A stretch of 34,360 nt of DNA from Schoenoplectus triqueter. Lineage: Eukaryota > Streptophyta > Magnoliopsida > Poales > Cyperaceae. The stretch lies in contig CAXKVV010001580.1 of the NCBI GenBank assembly GCA_964058805.1, positions 1-34,360 on the forward strand. Reading direction: 5' to 3'. Positions 1 through 8,790 of this stretch are shown here, piece after piece. The notes below the pieces were generated by a model, which saw nothing but the letters and a program-made list of their open reading frames with translations, did no database searches and was not told where the DNA came from. The position numbers and the translations under genes are program-made. How positions within the stretch are numbered: position 1 is the first letter of the stretch; every line of letters starts with the position of its first letter.

Positions 1-276
1 GTCAACTCGATCCGATCTGATTAATTATATTTTTTTAAAGTAATTTTATGATTTAGTACTAATTAAAACTTAAATATATATTAATTAAGATTTATAAATT
101 AATTAATATTAAATTACTTAAAGTAATATAAAAATAATTAATAAATTTTTAATTATTTTACGGGGTTGAGTCGGATCGACCCGTAACTCGGTCGGGTCGG
201 GTATGAGTTAAGATTTTTGATCCAAATATAATCGAATCGGATAAAAAAAAATAATGATCCGACTCATTCACTCCTA
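1..276 (+). mobile_element. Non-autonomous hAT element, copy 1 (left end cut by window)
   Basis: This is the right-hand part of an element also seen at 3403-3853 and, inverted, at 6989-7328. The shared core runs from the AT-rich stretch 'aagtaattttatgattt' near 39 through the CGGGTCGG-rich stretch at 160-205 to the end 'attcactccta', a decayed form of the ATTGACACCCCTA terminus of copy 2. The left terminus lies outside the window, so no target duplication can be checked here; the hAT assignment comes from copy 2. There is no coding capacity. The GGGTCGG and GGATCG motifs clustered near the ends resemble the subterminal transposase-binding arrays of hAT elements, but that role is inferred. Confidence 0.7.
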
Positions 277-374
277 ATCGGAACCGCTTCCTTGATTGTG
301 TAAATTGAGATATTTGAAGTTAGGAATTTCTAGAACTATATGTGGACTCTCTCTTGGGAATGCAATATCTTTTA

Positions 375-1083
375 GGCAAAATTGGGTATATACCCCTCAA
401 TATATTTTAATTTGGATATTTACCCCTTCAAACTTAAAAATTGGATATTTATCCCTTAAAATGTAAAAATTTTGGATTTTTACCCATAACTATTATTATC
501 CTCATAAAAATTAAAATATAATTAATTAAAATTATAATAGGATAAATATATCATTCATTTAATTTCCGCTATTTACTTAAATCTACAACAGTCTCTTTAA
601 ATAATCTTGTCTTTTATTTTCTCATGAATTTCACGAGCTCGAAAAGAGATAATTAGTAATTTTCGACATAATCATTAGCCTCCCTGAAAGACTAATCGAG
701 CTCCAGCAACTTTTCGAAGACACATGTGATTGGATCTTCGAGATCTTGACTGTGAAGAAAAATATATGTATTTGTTGAAAGTTTCAGATTTGAGAGTTGG
801 AGGAAATTAAAGTTTGAAATTCATACTATGCACTTGATCAGATGGTAAAGATAAATTATTGCTTGTCAATTTGCTAGCTCTTAGCGAAATATTGACTGAT
901 TGAGAGATATTTTATTCTTTCATTAATTTAATTAATTATTAATTTAATTTTTATGAGGATAATAGTAATTTTGGGTAAATATACAAGATTTTGATGTTTT
1001 GAAGGATAAATATTCAATTTTAAAGTTTAGAGGGGTAAATATTCAAATTGAAATATGTTGAGGGGTATATACCCAATTTTGCC
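375..1083. mobile_element. Mutator-like (MULE) non-autonomous element with long terminal inverted repeats
   Basis: The ends are GGCAAAATTGGGTATATACC at left and its complement at right. They continue as an imperfect inverted repeat of about 190-200 bp (375-about 575 against about 890-1083). The element is flanked by a perfect 9-bp direct repeat TATCTTTTA at 366-374 and 1084-1092. A 9-bp target duplication together with long inverted repeats is the signature of Mutator-like elements. The interior (about 590-890) is less AT-rich than the arms. It contains an open frame of 41 codons without a start (653-775, plus strand) that could be a captured gene piece, although it matches no family I recognise. 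No transposase is present, so movement would need a MURA-type enzyme supplied from elsewhere. The perfect duplication argues for a fairly recent insertion. Confidence 0.88.
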
Positions 1084-1092
1084 TATCTTTTA

Positions 1093-3102
1093 AAACTTCA
1101 TGTAATTAGAACACATCTTGAAATTATATTTCATATATTGTCTTTCTAAATCAATTTAGAATATTGTTGATTGAGATTATTGTTTTTTAAGAAATATTTC
1201 ATGTCAGAGGATATGGTCATATAGATAATGATTATTGGGGGTTAAATATTTTTGGAAGTAGGCATGTTTGATCAATGTAAATGACACACGAATATGATTT
1301 TACATTCGTGGAATTTTTATGTATATCATGCATAATAATTGTTGATTTTTAAAGGATGAAAAATTAATTTCTGATACCAAAAATTTTAGAGAAAGATTTT
1401 ATATTTAATATTTTCATCACAATTTTTGTGTCGGCTTCTTTGTAATCTCTCCATACTTTCTGTGAATTAAATGCGAATAAAACTTTCCCGTCTATTACTA
1501 AAAATAAATTCACCGAATTATGTTGCCTAAATTGACACTAGCGAGTTTCGTAAAAATCGACTTTAGTGGGGGTAATTTTAAGAGCTCATGAATTTATTGA
1601 CCGTTAAAACAGGGCATGTGGACTCTTAATTGCGTGTGAAAGTGAGGCCTTGAGAGGATAAACCCAAGTTGTTGGGGACCTGATTATGAGTTTTGGAAAT
1701 TAGAGGGACTGAAGTGCGATATATGTGAATGTGATGAACAGAATTTTCGCATTTCGGAATTTCCGTTAATCATTCTATGTTCTTTTTGTTTCTTATTTTT
1801 TATTTTAAACATATGATCTGCTCTAATGAAGTTTATTGACAAGTCGTTATCAAAGTAAATAGAAAATTTTGTAACAGATATGAGCCTCAACTGAGAAAAT
1901 TAATAAGCAGCCGACACGTCTCCAATAATATTTGGAGCTTTACTATTAGAATTTGCTTGTAAGTTTTTGTAAGGTATGTATTATCTTCGAAAAAAAAAAT
2001 ATTACATAGTGCACCTCGCTCATTTGTGATTTATTTTCATGCCAGTAAAAAGCCATATATGGATACTATAACAAGTACTATCCTAGTTGCAGAATTATCT
2101 GTTTAATTCTTTAGAGTCAACTTTCTTCAAATTTTTGTTTGAATATTATTTTTATATTATTATTTTTAATTATAAAACAGAACTAATTTATCCGTCAATT
2201 CACAACAGAGGCTAAAATAAAGATCTTATTTTTTCATTTTGTGTTATTTCTCAAAATAGGAAAAAAAACTGAGAGTTTTTTTAGCTGTGGAGTAGATGCA
2301 AGTAGTGGTCTTCATTTACAATTGATGGGACCATTAAATTGCTACCAAGTAGCATTCATTATTGTAAGGGTTGCCTGAAATTTAACAGAAAACAAAGCAG
2401 AAAGATATTTTTTAATATGATTTTTTGAAGAAAAAATTCCTATTAATTGCTGGTTATGTGGTACGGTGGAATAAGTGATAGAATTCTTCCGACTATTGGA
2501 ATAACTGTAGCACAATCAAATTTTATGTATTCTGAGTTGTATCAAAACAGGATAATTGTGTTTTCTGATGTTCAATGATAGATATTAATTCAGGCTCTAG
2601 CAAAATTAGTTTTATTAAAGAGGTGGTCGTCTGAGAACACTTATTTTTAAAAGAATAAAAACGAAACAGAATACATGTGTAATGGTGTGGGAAGTAAATT
2701 TTCTCTCTGTATAGAACAGAGTCTAATTTGCTCCTCCCAAAAGTAAGAACGTAGTTTTATATATCGTCTCTAATTAAATCCGTATGTTTATTTAGGACAT
2801 AAACTAAATTTCATGACAACAGAAAAACAAGCAAGCACGTCATCATTCCTTAAGAAATGTCCTCGAGACCAATTAAGTTAATAACAAGGATACTTTTTTT
2901 TTGAGAGAATAAAAAGCAAGGATACTTGTGGGCTTAATTATATAAGAAGCTTCCTAAAAGAAAAGTTATAAGTTTTAGGAGGATAGATCTAGATTAAATT
3001 AATTCGGCTGGTGGTGTTCAATCATATGCCATATATTAAGGGTCCCTCCTTAGACCTTATGTGATCTTCCTTGAAACCAAACACTGTATATTCTGTTGAG
3101 TA
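1093..3102. other. AT-rich intergenic DNA, no gene seen
   Basis: No coding region, RNA gene or clear repeat could be supported here. Open frames are short, lack family motifs and are interrupted in all frames. The longest (minus strand, 1684-1890) is low-complexity. The stretch has scattered poly-A/T runs typical of plant spacer. Confidence 0.6.
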
Positions 3103-3110
3103 CAAAGATG

Positions 3111-3258
3111 GGAACCTGCTGTCGCGCGGCACCGTGCGGCGCAGTACGTGGTCCGTTCGATCACTTCAAAATTCGTGCTAACTCGTATTTTAAAGTATTA
3201 ACTCGAATCTCGAAGTGATCGAACGGATCACGTGCCGCGCAACAGTGGATCCAGATCC
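3111..3258. mobile_element. Short GC-rich foldback MITE
   Basis: The two halves are inverted repeats of each other. The left arm carries CGCGCGGCAC and then TCCGTTCGATCACTTC (about 3151-3166). The right arm carries GAAGTGATCGAACGGA (about 3211-3226) and then GTGCCGCGCAACAG. The left arm has about 16 extra bases (a partial repeat of GTGCGGCGC), so it is slightly longer. The centre, around 3185-3200, is also near-palindromic. The element is flanked by CAAAGATG at 3103-3110 and 3259-3266; one further G on each side also matches, giving 8 or 9 bp. Either length fits a hAT or Mutator-like origin, and the termini (GGAACC and GGATCT read inward) do not decide between them. As RNA it would fold into a nearly perfect hairpin. 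It is clearly more GC-rich than the surrounding DNA. Confidence 0.75.
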
Positions 3259-3402
3259 CAAAGATGGTGTCCGAAGCAATGTGAGGGTCCATCAGTTACT
3301 ATTCAATCCAATTATTTCTCCATAGATTTGTTTATAAAATTATTTTTTAAGCTGTGTTTGTTTATGGATTGGAGATAGATAAAAATGGAGATAACTATAT
3401 CA

Positions 3403-3853
3403 TAGTGGTGTCAATTATTGATCCGACTCGACGGGTTAACCCGATCCACCTCGAACCCGATCTGACCCGACATGATCCAAAAATAAATGGGTCGGATATG
3501 GATTTAATTTTTTATCTTGAATCGGGTCGGGTTGGGTTCGGATTGAATCCGACCCAATTAATTATGTTTTTTAAAGTAATTTTATGATTTAGTACTAATT
3601 AAAGCTTAAATATATACTAATTAAGATTAATTATAAATTAATTAATATTTTACTGCTTAAAATTATATAAAAATAAATAATAAATATTTAATTATTTTAT
3701 ATGATTTGGGTCAGATCGACCCGTGACCCGTGACCCGTCGGGTCGGGTATTGGTCAAGATTTTTTGAGCCGAATTTAATCGGATCGAGTTCGGATCGGGT
3801 AAAATAAAATAAAATAATATGACCCGACCCAACCTGACCCATTGACACCCCTA
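3403..3853 (+). mobile_element. Non-autonomous hAT element, copy 2 (intact ends)
   Basis: The element begins TAGTGGTGTCAAT and ends ATTGACACCCCTA, and lies between perfect 8-bp direct repeats CTATATCA at 3395-3402 and 3854-3861. An 8-bp duplication with TAGNGGTGTCAA-type ends is the hAT signature. Both subterminal regions are packed with short motifs around CGGGTCGG, GACCCG and GGATCG. The middle is AT-rich and matches copy 1 (1-276) and the reverse complement of copy 3 (6989-7328). A 77-codon open frame crosses its left border (3354-3587), but it reads the terminal motifs and is not a gene. No transposase is encoded. It sits inside the Tourist-like element 3350-4382 and so inserted later. 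Confidence 0.9.
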
Positions 3854-3931
3854 CTATATCACCTAAATTATAAATTTCTTAGGTGCGTTTGTTTGTTGGA
3901 TTAGAGAGAGAAAAAAGTGAGGATAACTAAA

Positions 3932-4312
3932 GGGTGAGGATCACTTGAAAATGGGTTATTTTGATAATCTTGACAATGAATTTTTAAATAAATACGAAAA
4001 AATCTTAAAAATAGAAAAAAATCTTATGAATAAGTTCTTCTACTTATAGATTGATGGTGATTCAAATTTTATGCAATTTCATTATCATTTAATACTCCAT
4101 TAAGGACCATTAATATTTTATATAATTTACAACGGTTATAATTTGACGGTTTTTGATGGACTATCAAACGATAATGAAATTGTATAAAATTTGAATCACC
4201 ATCAATCTATAAGTAGAATAACAATCCATAAGGTTTTTGATTTTTTAAGATTTTGTTCATATTTATTTCAAAATCCATTGTCAAGATAAACATTGTCAAG
4301 TGATCCCTTTCC
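3932..4312. mobile_element. Mutator-like MITE of the GGATCACTT family, copy A
   Basis: The ends are GGGTGAGGATCACTTGAAAA and, read inward from the right, GGAAAGGGATCACTTGAC. The flanks are ATAACTAAA (3923-3931) and ATAACTATA (4313-4321), an 8-of-9 match to a 9-bp target duplication. Most of the element is one long inverted repeat: the arms around 4045-4090 and 4165-4215 share 'gatggtgattcaaatttta' and its complement. The whole unit could therefore fold into a hairpin. Related copies lie at 22226-22611 and 23659-23988. It is inserted in the Tourist-like element 3350-4382. Confidence 0.85.
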
Positions 4313-4385
4313 ATAACTATAGCACATCTGATAAAGTTTTCAATAATTGTGTCTTAATTATTCCCCACAAACAAACACAGCCTTA

Positions 4386-6988
4386 ATGTTAATATCGAGA
4401 GGACCCTAGAAATGAAAGTTTGACGGCACTGCACAACTCACTCGAGAAGTAAATTTGGGTTCATTTTCCAGTGAAAACAATGCAGTAAGAGATTTAATTA
4501 TGGCAAGTCAAAAAGAAAATGAAGGTGGAATTTTTATCTAATGGAAAATATCATGCATATACTTCGAACATGTCATAAATTAATATTAAAAATTTTGAGT
4601 TTCCTTCAGCCTTTGAGGTTCTAAGTTGAAAAAATAATTTAAGCTATTAATAATTAAATAGTATGACTAACTATGGAAAAAGGCAAATCCTCATATGTAC
4701 ACATAGACTTGTATTCTTTTTTTCTTTTTTTTTGAAACTTACGAGGCAATTGGAGGCTTGGCATTATTTCAAATGTGTTAACAAAAAAAAAACAAGCATG
4801 TCTATAACAAAACGGGCCCATCATTGGTCTTGTATGTCTACTGATGGAAAACAGAGCAAAAGGTGGTGGGTTAAGAAAAAGAGGTGTCGTTTACTTTGAT
4901 TAAGAAATTGATTAATCAAAGATACGGATTTGGCCTTTGTGTGTGTACGCTCGTATCCTTTTGGTGTTTTTCATTTGGACTGGAGAGTTAGAGGAATGGG
5001 GGCATGATGGGGGGAGGTATCTCAACACATGTTCTCCTCTAGCAAAGCCAATTATCCCAATTGCTCTAATGATCCCGAATCTAATCATGAGAACTCTTTA
5101 ATTTGAGTAACTTATGTTTGGACTCCCCAGTTTGCACCTCTTGTTGGCCAGATGACCTCACCAACATTTAGTTCTTACTAATTATTAGTTGTTAGTAACG
5201 ATGAGTTTGCTTTAGAACATATAAATTGGCTAACAGTAAAATTTAAGACCACAAACTATGCATTTTTTAGAAAAAAAATAAAGCTTATGAATTAATTATT
5301 AAATTGCCTCACTTCATATTTATTTTTTGGGTAAAAAGTAAGCAAGTGCTTACTGTAATCTTCACGAAACAAAAATAAACACTCATAGAAATTTGAACTC
5401 TGTGTTGTAAAAAAAAAAACACTAAACACTTGGCCGATAATATTTATCATGACCACAAAAATAAGTTGATAGGCTTGAACCGTTATCTCCTATTAAAAAA
5501 AGATGGGACAAGTCTATTTTCTTTCTAAATAGTTAATTGGAATATGAAATAAAAATTTATATAATACTCATATTATGCAATTAAGAGGCAAAATTGTGTA
5601 AATTAATTGAAGCTAGGTCTGTATAGATAACACTGTCAATATGGGTCGACTTAGCATTGCTTTATTCTCTATGAAGATCACATTAGTCGTACAAATTCAT
5701 TATTACAACGAGATTCTTCTTCTCTTTGGACTAGTCTGACTCTGACCCGGACTAAACATCTAAAACCCCCTCTAAATGAAAATTTATGGCTAGTCATGAT
5801 TTGTTTTGATTCGCGTCCGGCTGCACGTTGGTGGCTTTTGCTAGGTCGGTTCTTGTGCCATTTTGTTGCATGCATGAGAGTTAAAAGAGAAAAGCATATC
5901 GACACAATGTGATCGATCGACATGAATCAATGATCTCGTTGGTGGTAGGGCCATCACAATTTTCAATATGACAAATGATTTATCACAATTTTCTTGCATG
6001 CTTTTTTATTTATTTATTAGTATTACGCGCGACAAAATGTGTAATTATGATCTTATGATATATGAAGTAATTAAAAATCATAGGCAATTAAATTGCAATC
6101 AAAAGATCAATCGTGGAACGGTTATTACGGATAGACCCATGGCGATTAATTATTTCATGAGGCATATAAAGGTGGTGAACCGATGAAAAGCAATGCGGGA
6201 AAATTGATCTGTTTCTGGTCCAAATTAATGAATAAAATTTCCAACCTCCATTCTCCCTTGTTTTTTGGGCATTGATTTTTTTTCCTTTCTGAGATAAATT
6301 TTGGGGATTGATTTTTGAATTTAAATAAAATATATCATGCCCATCCCCGCGTGCATATGCAAGTTGTCCGATGTGCATAGTTGGGCATCCGGTAATTCAG
6401 TGATCTCCAATCTCATATTATTCGATTTTGTTTCTTTTTTACAAAAATAAAAAATAAAACCCCCATAAAAAAATGATGTATATTTTTATAATCCTCGGAC
6501 TTAAACATATGTCACTTCATAAAAAAACTAGATTTATTACTATATGCCAGCTCTATATATAGTTCTTCGGATCTGTTTTTTTTTTTAAGTTTGAGGTCAT
6601 TTCAGAATAGAGCGTTTAAAGTTTCAGATCACTATTTAGATTTATTTTCTGGACTTTGATATAAAGAAAAAGAATTGTCAAAAACAAGCGGATTTTGAAA
6701 ATTGGATAATTTGTAAAAAAAAAAAAAGTCGCCCTGAAAAACAAGATCGATAAGTGTGAAAAATCATGTAAAAAATAACAAAATTGTATTATTTTAATCT
6801 TTCAATTATATATTTTTTGATACATCAAATAATAACACCCTTTTAAAATAAGAAAGATAGATGAACAATCCAATCAGAATAAATAATAAAATAAAGTGAG
6901 ATCAAATTATCGGTTGAAAATATAAACGATATGAATGATATGATTTAGAAGTTATATATATACTGAAATTTAGCTTCTTTAGTTGGGT
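4386..6988. other. Intergenic DNA, no gene seen
   Basis: I see no coding region with recognisable motifs. Open frames of 72-96 codons occur (plus 4663-4899 and 5968-6186; minus 5678-5923 and 6088-6378), but two of them overlap on opposite strands and all have composition driven by local base bias. A slightly more GC-rich patch at about 4970-5160 and another at 5730-5860 carry no motif I can name. No inverted-repeat element with target duplications was found. Confidence 0.55.
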
Positions 6989-7328
6989 TAGGGGTGTCAA
7001 TGGGTCGGATCATCACTATTTTTTTATCCGATTAAATCTGTCTCATATAAAATAATTAAATATTTATTAATTAATTTTATATAATTTTAAGTAATTAATT
7101 TATAATCAATCTTCAGTAGTATATAATTAGTGTATATTTAAGGTAAAAATTAATATTAAATCACAAAATTACTTAAAAAAAATATAATTAAATGGATCGG
7201 ATCGGGTCGACCCATATGTAATCCGACTCATGACGGGTCAAAAAGTCTTATTCCATATCCAACTCATTTATCTTAGATCGGATTCGGATCGGATCAGATT
7301 TACCCATTGATCGGGTCAGACATCCGTA
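6989..7328 (-). mobile_element. Non-autonomous hAT element, copy 3 (inverted)
   Basis: The element begins TAGGGGTGTCAATGGGTCGG and ends CAGACATCCGTA, which read inward gives TACGGATGTCTG, a decayed terminal repeat. The flanks AGTTGGGT (6981-6988) and AGTTGAGT (7329-7336) match at 7 of 8 positions. The body is the reverse complement of copies 1 and 2, with the same AT-rich core and GGATCGG/GGGTCGA motifs near the ends. At about 340 bp it is shorter than copy 2 (451 bp). It codes for nothing. Confidence 0.85.
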
Positions 7329-7448
7329 AGTTGAGTATATATCTGAATATTGTTCAAAGGATTTCAAAAAGACCATTAAAAATAATTGATCGCCATTAAA
7401 AAAATATTGTTTTCTTGCTTTTTTTTCCACTTTAACCTTCGGTTGAGC

Positions 7449-7484
7449 GGATCACTTCGGCGCCCCACATGTAGCAAGTGATCC
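7449..7484. repeat. Short perfect hairpin GGATCACTT / AAGTGATCC
   Basis: Nine-base inverted repeats GGATCACTT (7449-7457) and AAGTGATCC (7476-7484) enclose an 18-base GC-rich spacer. The arm equals the terminal core of the Mutator-like MITEs at 3932, 22226 and 23659. It may be a heavily deleted relative, or a coincidence, since the sequence outside the nine bases does not match them. Confidence 0.35.
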
Positions 7485-7989
7485 AAATTTTAAAAATAGT
7501 AAGCTAGGCAAAGGGCAATGTGCATAGATTCTTTCAATTAAAAAGATACTCTTTGTCTATCAAAGAACAGTGATATGCTATTATTTAATCTTACAAACTT
7601 TTTTTTAATATTATATGAAGAACTTGCTTGGGAAATGTATGAGAATAAAATTGATTAAATAATTTCTTTATCACTTACTAAATACTGTTAAAATAATTGC
7701 TTTATCACTTACTAAGTACTGCCCGATGCCCAGGATCCAGTTTCTTTTTTCCCTTTTTCCCTAATCGTACAATCATGCTTTTTTATATGAATTATCCAAT
7801 AAAAATGAATGCACCAGATTAATTTTCTAGCACCACAAAAAAAATCATTTTGAAGGATATCAAAACCCAAGATTTCCATTTGAAAACAAAATGGATAATG
7901 CTCTAGATCCAATCAATATTTGGACTATTGACAAGTTGGCTTCAAAACTTTTAATTTAGATAAATAATATTTTAAAGGGTAGGGGTATT
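7485..7989. other. AT-rich spacer, no gene seen
   Basis: Nothing recognisable. A 66-codon minus-strand frame (7712-7912) lacks family motifs and looks like chance. Confidence 0.5.
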
Positions 7990-7999
7990 AAAAATGAAA

Positions 8000-8105
8000 G
8001 AGGTTAGTGGTAGCTAATTAGAATGATCTCAAAGAAATTATGAGTTCAAATCCTCATAGACACAAAATAAAATTTATGAATTAGACTTTCATCACTCTCT
8101 CAAAA
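8000..8105 (+). mobile_element. tRNA-derived SINE, copy 1 (5'-truncated)
   Basis: The segment shares with 15929-16047 the sequence 'gtggtagctaa', then a box B-like 'gagttcaaatcctcatagac', then 'acacaaaat-aaattt', 'tcat--ctctc' and an A-run. Most of the A box present in the other copy is missing, so this copy is truncated at the 5' end. AAAAATGAAA occurs at 7990-7999 and again at 8106-8115, consistent with a target duplication after the A-rich tail. A pol III box A/box B pair, A-rich tail and variable-length duplication are the marks of tRNA-derived SINEs, which move with a LINE reverse transcriptase in trans. Confidence 0.65.
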
Positions 8106-8600
8106 AAAAATGAAACTGTTAATTTGGACTATTCACAATTCTTTTATTTTGACAATTTCGACAACCAACTTCATATAAATTCATAGAAAATTAAACTTGA
8201 AAATATTTTTTTTATAAATATATTATTAAATTTATGAATTGATTGTAATTTGAGTTTCATTTGATATTTTATAAAATATTATCAAATTTAAACCATTAAA
8301 ATTGTCATATAATTTTGAAGATCTTTTATAAAATATCAAATAACATCTAAATTACATAAAATAAAAATAAAAAATATTTAATCAAGTACCCTTTTTTTTA
8401 GATAGTTATAGACTTTTTGAAACATAAATATTTTAAAGAGGGTTCAAGTGTCTCACTTTTTCGTGCCTTAATTGTGTCTCCAAACTTCAAATTTCAATCG
8501 TAGATAAAAAATTAGATAAACGAACTGAATTAATAATTAATTGATCGCTAAACTTTGCTTCGTGGCCCTCCGCCTCTTTTTTTTCACTTCTGATTATTTT

Positions 8601-8790
8601 GGGGCGGAGTAGATTCAAAGTTCATCGGACTCATATTTGATTCGATGGTCTCATTCACATTTAAATATTTTAAAAATTCGTACTTTAACTTTTTTTATTA
8701 GTTTAAAATTCATATATTATTTGATCATACATATTAAAACCATAATTAAACTGAAGTAAATCCAATAGCCTTTGAACCTACTCCTGCCCC
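8601..8790. mobile_element. 190-bp MITE with about 28-bp terminal inverted repeats
   Basis: The left end GGGGCGGAGTAGATTCAAAG (8601-8620) pairs with the right end, which read inward is GGGGCAGGAGTAGGTTCAAA (to 8790). After a shift of one base the similarity continues into a TNGGA motif. The flanks GATTATTTT (8592-8600) and GACTTTTTA (8791-8799) match at 6 or 7 of 9 positions, a weak target duplication. The interior is AT-rich and non-coding. Superfamily is uncertain: the GC-rich GGGGCGGA end occurs in plant hAT-like MITEs, but the possible 9-bp flank would suit Mutator-like. Confidence 0.6.

Larger units (their letters stand above)
3350..4382. mobile_element. Tourist-like (PIF/Harbinger) MITE enlarged by two nested insertions
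   Basis: The left end AGCTGTGTTTGTTTATGG (from 3350) and the inward-read right end GGCTGTGTTTGTTTGTGG (to 4382) are inverted repeats, flanked by TTA at 3347-3349 and 4383-4385. A 3-bp TTA/TAA target site and a GGCTGTGTTTG-type terminus are typical of Tourist MITEs, which are moved by PIF/Harbinger transposases. A second left-type end, GGTGCGTTTGTTTGTTGG, starts at 3882 and is also preceded by TTA (3879-3881). The stretch may therefore be one element with a duplicated end, or a solo left half beside a complete element at 3882-4382. It is interrupted by a hAT element at 3403-3853 and a Mutator-like MITE at 3932-4312. It codes for nothing. Confidence 0.7.

Noticed and set aside
5968..6378. Overlapping plus and minus frames of 72 and 96 codons
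   Set aside because: They cover the same bases on opposite strands, lack motifs and have composition of the spacer.
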